34,045 bases of DNA from Helicobacteraceae bacterium (GTDB lineage Bacteria; Campylobacterota; Campylobacteria; Campylobacterales; Sulfurimonadaceae), in contig WGDB01000067.1 of assembly GCA_015493495.1 (NCBI GenBank), forward strand, positions 1 to 34,045, in the 5' to 3' direction. The notes under the pieces are model-generated. The model was not told the DNA's origin, made no database searches, and was given only the letters and a program-made list of their open reading frames with translations. Below, piece after piece: positions 7,280-15,947 of the stretch (position 1 is the first letter of the stretch; every line of letters begins with the position of its first letter). The position numbers and the translations under genes were made by a program.

Positions 7280-7927
7280 ATGAAATATCTCTATTTTATA
7301 CCACTCTTACAGATGCTCATACCTATCAACACATATGCAGAGAAGATCAGAGAACAGCAGTTTGAGGTCTATTTTGCACCTTATTATGTTGCTTCGACAA
7401 CTTTAAATTTCAAAAAAAATGCACAGCTTGTTTTAAATGAACGTACCGGGTGGAGTCTGGGACTTGGCTTTAATTTTACAGACAATCTAAGTGGTGAGGC
7501 GATGTTTTCCAGCAGCAGTGGAAAATATACAGTCAACACACTTCGAGACGATGGTACACCCTACCAATACATAGAAGAGGCTGAGTATAGCTCTCTTTTA
7601 GTGGGGATGACCTACAACGTCATGGAAGGTCCTTTTACTCCTTATATAAGTGGAAACCTTGGTATCAGTTTTGTGGATACCGGGATCGCTGATGGAGGCG
7701 GATATCAGAGTTGTTGGTATGATCCATGGTATGGCTATATTTGTGGGACATATGAGACCACCAAAACAACCACACAGTTCTCATTGGGTGCGAGTACCGG
7801 TGTCCGTTATGATTTTGATAATAAATTGTTTGTCAAAGGAGGTGTGGGTGTGAATATGACCTATTTTAATTCTAGTAGTCTGCCTTACTTCTTAACAGGA
7901 CAGCTTTTTGTAGGGAGCCGTTTTTAG
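7280..7927 (+). CDS. Small outer-membrane beta-barrel protein, 215 aa
   Basis: The signal peptide covers about residues 1-20 (cleavage near NTYA-EKI). It is followed by about eight amphipathic strands of the OmpA/OmpW/Opa-like opacity-protein type, such as GWSLGLGFNFTDNLSGEAMF and FVKGGVGVNMTYF, ending in QLFVGSRF with a terminal Phe. One long external loop is glycine/tyrosine rich and holds the only two Cys of the mature protein (QSCWYDPWYGYICGTYE), which could form a disulfide-closed surface loop. The specific function is unknown. It is a single-gene unit with its own promoter and leader hairpin, divergent from the FIST-GGDEF gene, and its stop overlaps the convergent small ORF. Confidence 0.82.
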   Translation: MKYLYFIPLLQMLIPINTYAEKIREQQFEVYFAPYYVASTTLNFKKNAQLVLNERTGWSLGLGFNFTDNLSGEAMFSSSSGKYTVNTLRDDGTPYQYIEEAEYSSLLVGMTYNVMEGPFTPYISGNLGISFVDTGIADGGGYQSCWYDPWYGYICGTYETTKTTTQFSLGASTGVRYDFDNKLFVKGGVGVNMTYFNSSSLPYFLTGQLFVGSRF

Positions 7928-8100
7928 TAACCTATCTCAGCGATGATGGACTCATAGACATAATGATCTTGAGGCGTAGGTGTTTCATCTTTTTTTGGTG
8001 AAGAGACCTTCGCCTCTTCTTTTACAACAGCTTTTTTATCTATACGCTTTTCTTTACTCAACCGTAACACTTTTGGCCAAGTTTCTAGGCATGTCGACAT
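7924..8100 (-). CDS. Probable small ORF downstream of glmS, 58 aa
   Basis: An open frame offset from glmS runs past its stop and encodes a lysine/glutamate-rich, low-complexity protein that ends in DHYVYESIIAEIGY. The stretch after the glmS stop (KEKRIDKKAVVKEEAK, then SSPKKDETPTPQ) looks like genuine coding sequence rather than random frame. Possible starts are ATG at 8100 (GGGAA just before it; another ATG at 8103), GTG at 8070, or TTG at 8061, which overlaps the glmS stop and would allow translational coupling. glmS itself ends normally (AKSVTVE), so this is not a glmS frameshift. Its stop overlaps the convergent barrel gene by 3-4 bases. The function is unknown. Confidence 0.42.
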   Translation of the reverse strand: MSTCLETWPKVLRLSKEKRIDKKAVVKEEAKVSSPKKDETPTPQDHYVYESIIAEIGY

Positions 8101-9868
8101 CATTTCCCAAACGTACCGAGATCTCCATAGAGAGCAGTTGCAGTACTACCATCATCTCAAAAAACTCTAACATATAGTGGCCATGTTCTTTGGTCTGAAT
8201 AAAGTCATCAGCCTTATCAAAAGTAACTGGACTGATCGCACAGATGGTACTGTCACGGGCACTTAACTCTTCGACATTGCTTTTGGTCTTGTCGTAGAGC
8301 AGGCCTTTAGGCATGAGGGCTATGGTGAAGAGTTCCGGGTCAGCCATAGCAATAGGACCATGCTTCATCTCCCCACTTGGGTACCCCTCTGCATGAAGGT
8401 AGGTGATCTCTTTGAGTTTGAGTGCCCCTTCAAGTGCGAGTGGGAAGAAGACATCGCGTCCGATGAAGAAAAAGCCATGTCCATGGAGATAGCGCTTGGA
8501 GAGGCGACGGATCTTCTCATGCAGGTTGTCATCGATCTTGACACTGTTAGGGACTTCACGCAGGGCGTGGATCTGATCTTTGATCTTCTCTATTGAGAGT
8601 GTGTTACGAAGTTGTGACACATAGAGGGCTAACATCCAAAAAACAGTCATCTGTGTGGCAAAAGCTTTGGTAGAGGCAACGCCCTTTTCTATCCCGGCAC
8701 GGGTCAAGATACTGGCATCTGCCAAACGTACCATAGAAGAGTTGTCTACATTACAGATGACCAAGGTCTTGAGACCTGCTGCTTTTGCCATCTTAAGGGT
8801 CTCGAGTGTGTCTGCGGTCTCGCCACTTTGGGAGATGACGACAAAAAGGGTGTCTTTAAGAAGCAGAGGTTCTTTGTAACGAAGTTCACTGGCGATCTCA
8901 ACAGAGGTACGCACTTTAGCGTAGCGCTCAAAAAGATAAGATGAGGCGAGCGCTGAGTGATATGATGTTCCACATGCACAGAGTTTGATCTCATTGATAC
9001 CATCAAAAAGGGTAGGATCGAGCTCATCAAAGTTAATGCTCTCATCTTGAAGACGTCCCAGCATGGCATCACTGATCACATCACTCTGCTCATAGATCTC
9101 TTTTTCCATAAAGAAGCGATAGCCCTCTTTTTGTGCGGAGAGTTTAGAGGTGGGTAGTGGTGTGAGAGAAGGCTTGACCCTTTGGTGTCTTTTGTCAAAA
9201 AGCTCCAAAGCAGTAGGAGATACAAATCCATATTCACCATCACCAAGATAGATGACATCTTTGGCGTGACCTATCAGTGGTGCATCAGAAGAGGCAAATA
9301 CCTTTTCTCCCTCATCATTGACACCGACGATCATTGGTGAGCCGTTTTTAGCAAAGAAAATGGTGTCAGGCATTGACTTGGTCGCTAAGAGAATGGCATA
9401 AGCACCTTCAAGTTTTGCAAGTGTCTTTTGGAACGCTTCAAAAGGTGTTGCCTCTGTCGCAAGATACTTTTCAAAAAGGTGGACGATGACCTCGGTGTCT
9501 GTCTGGCTTAAAAAATGTGTTCCTTCTGCCATAAGTTCATTTTTGATCTCTTGATAGTTTTCGATAATACCGTTGTGCACGACGTATGAAGCGTCACCAA
9601 GGTGCGGGTGTGCATTGAGTTCAGTTGGTTTGCCGTGGGTCGCCCAGCGGGTATGTCCAATACCGATAGCAAACCCTTTGGGATCAAAGTCTGCGACTTT
9701 TTGAACCAGGTTGTCCAATTTGCCAACGGCCTTATACGATGAGAACTCTTTGTCTTGTAAAACGGCGATACCTGCCGAGTCATAACCGCGGTACTCTAAC
9801 TCTTTAAGCCCATCCAGCAAGACATCTTTGACTTTGTTCGTTCCTACAAATCCGACGATTCCACACAT
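8054..9868 (-). CDS. glmS: Glutamine--fructose-6-phosphate aminotransferase (isomerising)
   Basis: GlmS converts fructose-6-phosphate and glutamine to glucosamine-6-phosphate, the first step toward UDP-GlcNAc for peptidoglycan and LPS. At 604 residues it has the normal length. The N-terminal Ntn amidotransferase domain begins MCGIVGFVG with nucleophile Cys after Met removal and contains GHTRWATHGKP. Two SIS sugar-isomerase domains follow (CGTSYHSALASSYLFE, SQSGETADTLETL), then EGALKLKEITYLHAEGYPSGE and the typical C-terminus LAKSVTVE. The ATG shares one base with the glnD stop (TAATG), so the two are co-transcribed and probably coupled. No glmS ribozyme is seen, as expected when the start is embedded in an operon. 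Confidence 0.97.
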   Translation of the reverse strand: MCGIVGFVGTNKVKDVLLDGLKELEYRGYDSAGIAVLQDKEFSSYKAVGKLDNLVQKVADFDPKGFAIGIGHTRWATHGKPTELNAHPHLGDASYVVHNGIIENYQEIKNELMAEGTHFLSQTDTEVIVHLFEKYLATEATPFEAFQKTLAKLEGAYAILLATKSMPDTIFFAKNGSPMIVGVNDEGEKVFASSDAPLIGHAKDVIYLGDGEYGFVSPTALELFDKRHQRVKPSLTPLPTSKLSAQKEGYRFFMEKEIYEQSDVISDAMLGRLQDESINFDELDPTLFDGINEIKLCACGTSYHSALASSYLFERYAKVRTSVEIASELRYKEPLLLKDTLFVVISQSGETADTLETLKMAKAAGLKTLVICNVDNSSMVRLADASILTRAGIEKGVASTKAFATQMTVFWMLALYVSQLRNTLSIEKIKDQIHALREVPNSVKIDDNLHEKIRRLSKRYLHGHGFFFIGRDVFFPLALEGALKLKEITYLHAEGYPSGEMKHGPIAMADPELFTIALMPKGLLYDKTKSNVEELSARDSTICAISPVTFDKADDFIQTKEHGHYMLEFFEMMVVLQLLSMEISVRLGNDVDMPRNLAKSVTVE

Positions 9869-12384
9869 TATTTGCTACCTTTGGTGAGTATAGAGATTAA
9901 GTTGGGCGTATTATCGCACATTTTGTTCTGTTTCTCGATTAAAAAGTGGTCACGTACCCGTGTTTTAGTGCTGTGTATTTTTGCGGTGGCGATGTTGATG
10001 TTGAGTTCATCGAAAGCTTGCATAATATAGGCGATAAGGCCACGCTGGTTGGAAGTGTTGATATTCATCTGTGCATAGGTCTTGGAGTGTTCACAGTCGA
10101 GTGTGATCTCTTCAGCTTTGATGTTTACTGTATGCAGATGTGTTTTTTGCTTCATGTCAAATGCATTTTCAATGATCTCTTCCACATGTTCAAGGGAGTC
10201 GAACTCAGGTAGGTGGATGAAGTCGATCTTAAAGAATTTTATGTCATCAAAAAGGGTAAAGACCTCCATAGAAGCTACATCAAGATAGGAGAATTTCCCC
10301 AGAAGATAGGTAAGATTCAGTGGAACTTTGCGGATGATCTGAATGCTCATACCGTCACCCTCAGTGTTGATATTATAGTGAAAATATTTGACATTTCTGG
10401 CCTGGTTGGCCACATCGATGATCTCGTCAGGTGTATGTTTAAAAAAGAAGAGGTTGGACTCGATACTCAGTACCTTCTTTTGCATGGTACGCGGCAGTGT
10501 TTTAAAACTCTCTCTGTGATTGATACGTTTTTCTATGCTTAGGCGTTTGGCTGCGTCACTGATACGCTCTTCCTGCTGAGCAATAGCCATAGATGCGTCA
10601 TAAAGCTCACGAAGCAGGTTGGCAGAGAAGTTGGTCCAGGTCCCACTGCCGACACCGTTGATATCTGCATAGGTAAGAATGTAGAGCATTTTGAGTACTT
10701 TTTCACTTTGGACTTTGGACATAAACTTGTAGAGGGTCTTTTCACTGTTGAGGTTCTCCCTGTATGCCACAGTAGTCATCAAGACATGCTGTTTAACTAA
10801 CAAGGCACCGAGTGCCTGCTCTTCAGCAGTAAAGTTCAGAGCTTTTAAAAAAGGAACAATAAGCTTAACCCCCACATCACTATGGTCTTGGTTACGACCT
10901 TTTCCGGTATCGTGGAGCAGGGTTGCTATTTTAACCAGGGATTTCTCTTTAGTACTCAAAGCAAGGTATAGCTCTTTAATAAAAGGTTCTTGGATGTTTT
11001 CCAAGGATTTAACACACTCTATAGAGTGGAGGTCTACAGGGTAGTGGTGGTAGCCATCAAACTGTGGGAGGTGCAGGACTTTTCTAAAAGCCGGGATAAG
11101 CTCTTGCAAGATCCCCGCATCATAAAAGAGTTGGAAAATAGAAAAACTGTGGTCTCGCTCAAAGAGTTTACGCAGGGTCAGGCGTATCTCTTTACTTAAA
11201 GGGTGGGTGATCTTGGCGTAGGTAAAACGTTTCAGCACACTGGGATCAAAACGCAGTGGCTGGTCTTCAAGTTTAAGTAAGATGTTGAGTAGCGGTTCTA
11301 TAGCATCATTTTTGATCCCATAGACACTAAAGAGACGGTCTTTAATAAGATAAAGGCCTTTACTGACGCGCTCTTGACGGTGTTTGGCAAGGTCGTGTGG
11401 TTCATAAAGGTAAGGGCGGATGATCTTTTTGATAAATATCTGAGAGAAGTTGTCGATACGCCACATCGCTTCAAGTAGCCGTGAGACCATTTTTCGTTCA
11501 TCTTTAAAGCCTAACATCTTAGTCACCTGTGGCATGCGGTCGAGTACCAGTTGGTCTTGTTGTTTATTGGTGACCAAATGCAGTGCAGAGCGTACACGGA
11601 AGATCAATTCCAGTGCGATGCGGTACTCGCGGTACTCCTCTTCAGTAAAAACAGTACCAATAAGGTCTTTTTGGGAGGTGACGCCATAGATGGTAGAAGC
11701 GATCCAAAACAGAAGATTGGAGTCTCGAAGTCCTCCCACACTCTCTTTGACATTGGGTTGCATAGAGGTAGGGTACTTGTGTCTTCGGGTGTGCGCCTCT
11801 TCGATCTTGGCTAAGATGAAGGCTTTGGGTTTGGTGTTACGAATGTTGGTAAAAGCCTGTTGAGAAGCGTGCCAGGTAAAGGGTGAACCGATGATGAGCC
11901 GGGCCTCCATAAATGAGGTTCTGATGGTGATGTCTTCGGCTGCCGCCTTTTCGATGTCACTGACCTCATGGACTCTGTGCCCAAGTTTAAGACCTGCATC
12001 CCAAGCCAGGTATAGGAGTTTTTCGATGATGGCATCAGTGTTGTAGCCATCACACTTTCTAAAGACAATCATCAGGTCGATGTCGCTGTGTACTGCCAAC
12101 TGTTCACGGCCGTAACTTCCGAGTGCAATCACAGCGATAGGGATAGAAGATCGCATTGGCAGATAGTTCCCAAACATCTGTCTCAGTACCGTCTTGTACA
12201 TCAATGAGATGATCTTGTCGAGCTGTTTGGTGTGTTTGACCAAAAAATCTTTGCCTTGTGTGTTCTCAAATAGTTCGGGTAGGGAGGCTTTATAGTCATT
12301 TATATGGTTTTTAAAGAGTTTGGAGATCTCGAAATCTTTGGCATTTCTGTCGAGAAGGTCTTCGATGGCGATATTGAGGTTCAT
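9868..12384 (-). CDS. glnD: [Protein-PII] uridylyltransferase / uridylyl-removing enzyme
   Basis: GlnD senses glutamine and uridylylates or de-uridylylates PII to control nitrogen assimilation. The 838 residues show the expected order. The nucleotidyltransferase domain has GSYGREQLAVHSDIDL (GSxGR at 89-93, catalytic D101 and D103). The linker motif NVKESVGGLRD lies at 211-221, and the HD hydrolase domain carries LLHDTGKGRNQDHSD (H491, D492). Two C-terminal ACT regions lie at about 680-838 (for example NTSNQRGLIAYIMQAFDEL). The gene heads the glnD-glmS unit and diverges from mqnE across a 102-bp spacer. Linking nitrogen sensing to the glutamine-consuming GlmS makes metabolic sense but is inference. 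Confidence 0.95.
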   Translation of the reverse strand: MNLNIAIEDLLDRNAKDFEISKLFKNHINDYKASLPELFENTQGKDFLVKHTKQLDKIISLMYKTVLRQMFGNYLPMRSSIPIAVIALGSYGREQLAVHSDIDLMIVFRKCDGYNTDAIIEKLLYLAWDAGLKLGHRVHEVSDIEKAAAEDITIRTSFMEARLIIGSPFTWHASQQAFTNIRNTKPKAFILAKIEEAHTRRHKYPTSMQPNVKESVGGLRDSNLLFWIASTIYGVTSQKDLIGTVFTEEEYREYRIALELIFRVRSALHLVTNKQQDQLVLDRMPQVTKMLGFKDERKMVSRLLEAMWRIDNFSQIFIKKIIRPYLYEPHDLAKHRQERVSKGLYLIKDRLFSVYGIKNDAIEPLLNILLKLEDQPLRFDPSVLKRFTYAKITHPLSKEIRLTLRKLFERDHSFSIFQLFYDAGILQELIPAFRKVLHLPQFDGYHHYPVDLHSIECVKSLENIQEPFIKELYLALSTKEKSLVKIATLLHDTGKGRNQDHSDVGVKLIVPFLKALNFTAEEQALGALLVKQHVLMTTVAYRENLNSEKTLYKFMSKVQSEKVLKMLYILTYADINGVGSGTWTNFSANLLRELYDASMAIAQQEERISDAAKRLSIEKRINHRESFKTLPRTMQKKVLSIESNLFFFKHTPDEIIDVANQARNVKYFHYNINTEGDGMSIQIIRKVPLNLTYLLGKFSYLDVASMEVFTLFDDIKFFKIDFIHLPEFDSLEHVEEIIENAFDMKQKTHLHTVNIKAEEITLDCEHSKTYAQMNINTSNQRGLIAYIMQAFDELNINIATAKIHSTKTRVRDHFLIEKQNKMCDNTPNLISILTKGSK

Positions 12385-12446
12385 GGTGAAAATCGTCCTT
12401 AAACTTATAAGTAATCACATTTTAGCATATTGGGCTCAAAAGCTTT

Positions 12447-12455
12447 TGCTATAAT
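12447..12455 (+). promoter_or_regulatory. Extended -10 promoter of mqnE
   Basis: TGC-TATAAT is a perfect extended -10 box 31 bases before the mqnE ATG. The surrounding bases (GCTTTTGCTATAATGCGACGATA) are almost the same as those before trpG at 14062-14083, which supports both as promoters. There is no clear -35 box. Confidence 0.65.
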
Positions 12456-12486
12456 GCGACGATAATTAAGAATAGGATAGGGTAAG

Positions 12487-13548
12487 ATGAACGTAGTTGA
12501 AAAGATCAAAGCCGGTAAACGTATAGATTTTGATGAGGCTTTGGGCCTCTATGAGATGGACCTTTTCGAGCTGGGTGCTCTGGCAAATGAGAGACGTCTG
12601 GAGATGCATGGTAAAAAGACCTACTTCAACATCAACCGCCATATCAACCCAACCAACATCTGTAAAGATGTCTGTAAGTTCTGTGCCTACTCTGCAAGTC
12701 GTAAAAATCCTAAGCCTTATACATTAAAACATGAAGAGATCATGGAGATCGTCGATGATATTGCTGGACGTGGTATAAAAGAGGTACACATCGTCTCTGC
12801 GCATAATCCTGAGACCGGACTGGATTGGTATACAACAGTTTTTTCCAAGATCAAAGCGAAGTATCCCCATCTTCATATTAAAGCCTTGACGGCAGCAGAG
12901 ATCCACTTTCTTTCAGAAGAGTATGACAAGTCGTATGACGAGATCATTGATATTATGATAGAAAATGGTGTTGACTCGCTTCCAGGCGGGGGAGCAGAGA
13001 TCTTTGATGAAGAGGTCCGTGACTATATCTGTAAAGGTAAGGTTACCTCTGCACAGTGGCTCGAGATCCATGAAAAATGGCATCAACGGGGTCGTAAGTC
13101 CAATGTTACCATGCTTTTTGGACATGTTGAAAAACGTAAAGACCGGGTAGACCATATGCTGCGTATTCGTGATCTTCAAGACAAAACAGGTGGGTTTAAC
13201 TGTTTTATCCCTCTTGTCTATCAGAGTGAAAATAACTTTTTAAATATTAAAGAGTTTATGACAGCACATGAGATCTTAAAGACTATGGCTATAAGTCGTT
13301 TGGTTTTAGACAATGTTGCCAATCTTAAAGCGTATTGGGTGACATCAACCGTTAACTTAGCGCTTCTTTCACAAGAGTTTGGAGCCAATGATCTTGACGG
13401 TACTATAGAAAAAGAGTCCATCAACTCAGCAGCCGGTGCTAACAGTGCCAATGGTGTTGAACTGCAAGAATTTATCGACCAGATCAAAGATACCGGATTT
13501 ATTCCAGTAGAACGTGACAGTCTCTATAATGAACTTAAGGTATGGTAG
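12487..13548 (+). CDS. mqnE: Aminofutalosine synthase (radical SAM)
   Basis: MqnE joins a SAM-derived radical to 3-(1-carboxyvinyloxy)benzoate and adenosine chemistry to yield aminofutalosine in the futalosine route to menaquinone, the quinone of Campylobacterota respiration. The 353-residue length fits. The radical-SAM cluster motif CxxxCxxC is at C59, C63 and C66 (ICKDVCKFCAY), preceded by HINPTNI. Later family-like segments include GVDSLPGGGAEIFDEEVR and the C-terminal GTIEKESINSAAGAN. It resembles MqnC and CofH, but the HINPTN/CKFCAYS pattern favours MqnE. It has its own extended -10 promoter, and the next gene begins 6 bases after its stop. Confidence 0.9.
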   Translation: MNVVEKIKAGKRIDFDEALGLYEMDLFELGALANERRLEMHGKKTYFNINRHINPTNICKDVCKFCAYSASRKNPKPYTLKHEEIMEIVDDIAGRGIKEVHIVSAHNPETGLDWYTTVFSKIKAKYPHLHIKALTAAEIHFLSEEYDKSYDEIIDIMIENGVDSLPGGGAEIFDEEVRDYICKGKVTSAQWLEIHEKWHQRGRKSNVTMLFGHVEKRKDRVDHMLRIRDLQDKTGGFNCFIPLVYQSENNFLNIKEFMTAHEILKTMAISRLVLDNVANLKAYWVTSTVNLALLSQEFGANDLDGTIEKESINSAAGANSANGVELQEFIDQIKDTGFIPVERDSLYNELKVW

Positions 13549-13554
13549 CGAGCA

Positions 13555-14061
13555 GTGAAGATATCAGTCATCATATCTGCGCATAATGATGTTGCGACTC
13601 TGGCTAAAGCGATCCGCTCAGTGCTAGAGCAGTCGTATCAAGCTGATGAGATCATTGTCGTTGATGATGGCTCCCGTGATGCAACTAATGAGGTGGCTAA
13701 AAACTATGAGCGTGTCTCTCTCTTGCGTCAAAAAGAGATGGGACGCTTTTCAGCCTGGAACAACGGTGTGATGATGGCTGAAAATAGCTGGATCGCTTTT
13801 TTGGATGCTAAAGAGCGTTGGAATACTCACAAACTAAAAGAGCAGGTAGCATTTCATAACAAGAATCAAAATGTAAAGGCGAGTGTCTTTATAGACAAGG
13901 GTGTTGCAACCTTGGAAGAGGCTATGTCTAAAGGCCGTATAAACACCTCTCAAATAGTCGTTGAGAAGAAACTCTTTGAGAAAGAGGGCGGTTTCGATGA
14001 AGCTTTTGAAGTTTTAGAAGATGAAGAGCTTTGGCTGCGTGTGGTTGAAGCTGTAAAATAA
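13555..14061 (+). CDS. Short family-2 glycosyltransferase-like protein
   Basis: The 168-residue protein has a GT-A nucleotide-sugar fold: ISVIISAHNDVATLAKAI, then DEIIVVDDGSRDATNEV (DDGS at 37-40). The metal-binding DXD motif, usually LDADDxW here, reads LDAKERW (D84, K86), so the second Asp is replaced by Lys. The ED-x-W-like acidic site is kept near the end (LEDEELWLR). The protein is much shorter than typical GT2 enzymes (250-350 aa) and lacks C-terminal extensions. It may be metal-independent, inactive, or act with a partner such as the GT-C-like protein two genes downstream. The GTG start lies 6 bases after the mqnE stop, with no good ribosome site, suggesting coupled translation. Confidence 0.78.
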   Translation: MKISVIISAHNDVATLAKAIRSVLEQSYQADEIIVVDDGSRDATNEVAKNYERVSLLRQKEMGRFSAWNNGVMMAENSWIAFLDAKERWNTHKLKEQVAFHNKNQNVKASVFIDKGVATLEEAMSKGRINTSQIVVEKKLFEKEGGFDEAFEVLEDEELWLRVVEAVK

Positions 14062-14065
14062 GCTT

Positions 14066-14074
14066 TGCTATAAT
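14066..14074 (+). promoter_or_regulatory. Extended -10 promoter of trpG
   Basis: TGC-TATAAT lies 34 bases before the trpG ATG, within a stretch nearly the same as the mqnE promoter. It would allow the amidotransferase and the following membrane protein to be transcribed separately from mqnE. Confidence 0.6.
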
Positions 14075-14108
14075 GCCACGATACAATATATTATAAAGAA
14101 GAAATCTT

Positions 14109-14678
14109 ATGGTTTTAATGATAGACAATTATGACAGTTTCACCTATAACATCGTGCAGTATTGTTTGGAACTTGGTGCTGACTTGAAGGTGATCCGTAA
14201 TGATGAACTTACAGTTGATGAGATCGTTGCACTTAAGCCTGATAAGATCATACTCTCTCCCGGACCAGCAACACCTGATGATGCCGGAGTGACATTGGAA
14301 GTGATTGAGCATTTTAAAGATGTATTACCGATCTTTGGTATCTGTTTGGGCCATCAGAGTATTGCACAGGCTTTTGGTGGGGAGGTGGTACGGGCCAAGC
14401 GTATGATGCATGGCAAGACCTCTATTGTCGAGACCAAGGGTGACTGCGCTATCTTTAACAAGATGCCAGAGACTTTTAGAGCGACACGCTATCACTCTTT
14501 AGTGGTAAAACAAGAGACATTGCCAGAGATCATTGATCCTAAAGCTTACAGCACAGATGACAGTGAGCTCATGGCCTTTCAGATAAAAGATCGGCCCATT
14601 TATGGTGTACAGTTCCATCCTGAGTCCATTATGAGTGAGTTTGGACACGAAATGATAGGAAACTTCTTAAAGATATGA
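14109..14678 (+). CDS. trpG: Anthranilate / aminodeoxychorismate synthase glutamine amidotransferase subunit
   Basis: This class-I glutamine amidotransferase releases ammonia for anthranilate synthase (TrpE) or aminodeoxychorismate synthase (PabB). The 189 residues include MIDNYDSFTYN at the start, LSPGPATPDDAG, the catalytic Cys79 in GICLGHQSIAQAFGG, and the His170/Glu172 pair in QFHPESIMSE. The domain is complete. No trpE or pabB gene lies nearby, so it may serve both pathways, as one amphibolic TrpG/PabA does in some bacteria; the sequence alone does not decide. An ATG at 14118 is a possible alternative start that matches the usual family N-terminus. The stop overlaps the next ATG by 4 bases (ATGA). 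Confidence 0.92.
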   Translation: MVLMIDNYDSFTYNIVQYCLELGADLKVIRNDELTVDEIVALKPDKIILSPGPATPDDAGVTLEVIEHFKDVLPIFGICLGHQSIAQAFGGEVVRAKRMMHGKTSIVETKGDCAIFNKMPETFRATRYHSLVVKQETLPEIIDPKAYSTDDSELMAFQIKDRPIYGVQFHPESIMSEFGHEMIGNFLKI

Positions 14679-15859
14679 GCCCTCGCATCATTCTCTTTTT
14701 AATATTAGGGCTTGATGCTACGGTACTTTTTTATGAGGTATCCACGATCTCTATTACGGTAAATGAGGCAAACCTCCTTTATCATTCCCACTCTTTTATC
14801 CATTACATAACCGAGTTTTCTTTAACACTTTTTGGTCATAACGACTATGCCTTGCGCCTGCCAATGGTACTTTTTAATCTTCTCTCTATACTACTGCTTT
14901 ATAGTGTCTCTAAACCTTACGTCAAACGTGATACTGACCGCTTGTGGCTGGTTTTTGTCTACAGTCTCTTACCCGGTGTCATGAGTGCAGCACTATTGGT
15001 AAACAGTGCTGGGTTTATCATTTTTTCACTCTTTTTACTGCTCTTTTTATACCAACGTGATTCTCGATTGTTACCACTGTTTTTGGTACTGCTGGTGTGG
15101 GTAGATGGTGCGTATTCGATGCTTTACTTCGCTCTTTTAGTTTATGCTTTTAATCGTGATCATAAGTACTATATGGTACTAAACGCCATATTGTTGGTGG
15201 TCTCTTACACACTTTTTAGTTTCGATACCATGGGTAGGCCAAGTGGGCACTTTTTAGATACATTGGGGCTTTATGCCACTATATTTTCTCCTGTTATCTT
15301 CATATTTTTGGTTTACGTTCTCTATCGGAAAATGGTGACTAAAGAACAAGATATTACACTCTATATCAGTGGTATTGTCTTTGTACTTTCACTGCTGCTC
15401 TCATTTAGACAGACGATCCATATAGAAGATTTTGCACCCTATATGATGTTACTGCTCCCTTTAGCTGCACAGACATTTTTTAGCTCTTATCGTGTGAGAT
15501 TACGAGAGTTTAGAGGACGGTATCGCATGTTGTTGACTGTAGGCTTTATACTTCTGGCCATGCATTTCTTTTTGTTACTTTTTAACAAAGCACTCTATTT
15601 GGCCTTGGATGATCCCCATAGACACTTTGCTTACAAGACACATATCGTGAAAGAGTTGGCTTCAACATTAAAGATAGAAGGTATAAACTGTGTATCTGCA
15701 CAAAGAGAGAATTTACAGATGCGTTTACGTTTTTACGGCATTGGTGAATGTGATGCACATGTTTTATATGAAGTTCCGAGTGATATCGATGCAGATGTTA
15801 CGATACGTTACTTTGGCAAGAAGGTGGCAGCCTTCAATGTTACTAATTCTCCCATTTAA
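14675..15859 (+). CDS. Polytopic membrane protein, GT-C glycosyltransferase-like (PMT/ArnT type)
   Basis: The 394 residues contain roughly ten hydrophobic helices and a ~75-residue soluble C-terminal tail. The first loop (SITVNEANLLYHSHSFIHYI) and the following FGHNDYALRLPMVLFNLLSI resemble the acidic loop and RLP segment of PMT_2/ArnT-type GT-C enzymes, which use polyprenyl-phosphate sugars in the periplasm. The acidic catalytic motif is reduced to NEA, so activity is uncertain. It is translationally coupled to trpG by ATGA overlap, which looks like an accidental operon partner. It may belong with the short GT2-like protein upstream, which could supply a lipid-linked sugar (inference). Confidence 0.7.
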   Translation: MSPRIILFLILGLDATVLFYEVSTISITVNEANLLYHSHSFIHYITEFSLTLFGHNDYALRLPMVLFNLLSILLLYSVSKPYVKRDTDRLWLVFVYSLLPGVMSAALLVNSAGFIIFSLFLLLFLYQRDSRLLPLFLVLLVWVDGAYSMLYFALLVYAFNRDHKYYMVLNAILLVVSYTLFSFDTMGRPSGHFLDTLGLYATIFSPVIFIFLVYVLYRKMVTKEQDITLYISGIVFVLSLLLSFRQTIHIEDFAPYMMLLLPLAAQTFFSSYRVRLREFRGRYRMLLTVGFILLAMHFFLLLFNKALYLALDDPHRHFAYKTHIVKELASTLKIEGINCVSAQRENLQMRLRFYGIGECDAHVLYEVPSDIDADVTIRYFGKKVAAFNVTNSPI

Positions 15860-15909
15860 ATAATTGAAAAGCATAGACTTTAATTTGAAGTGAGTGCATA
15901 GTTAAGCCA

Positions 15910-15918
15910 TGATATAAT
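15910..15918 (+). promoter_or_regulatory. Extended -10 promoter of aclBA
   Basis: TGA-TATAAT is a perfect -10 with the TGN extension, 29 bases before the aclB ATG. There is no -35 at the standard distance. A strong GAAGGAG ribosome site follows at 15936-15942, 5 bases before the ATG, consistent with a highly expressed operon. Confidence 0.65.
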
Positions 15919-15947
15919 CCATTCAAAATATTTTTGAAGGAGTTGCA

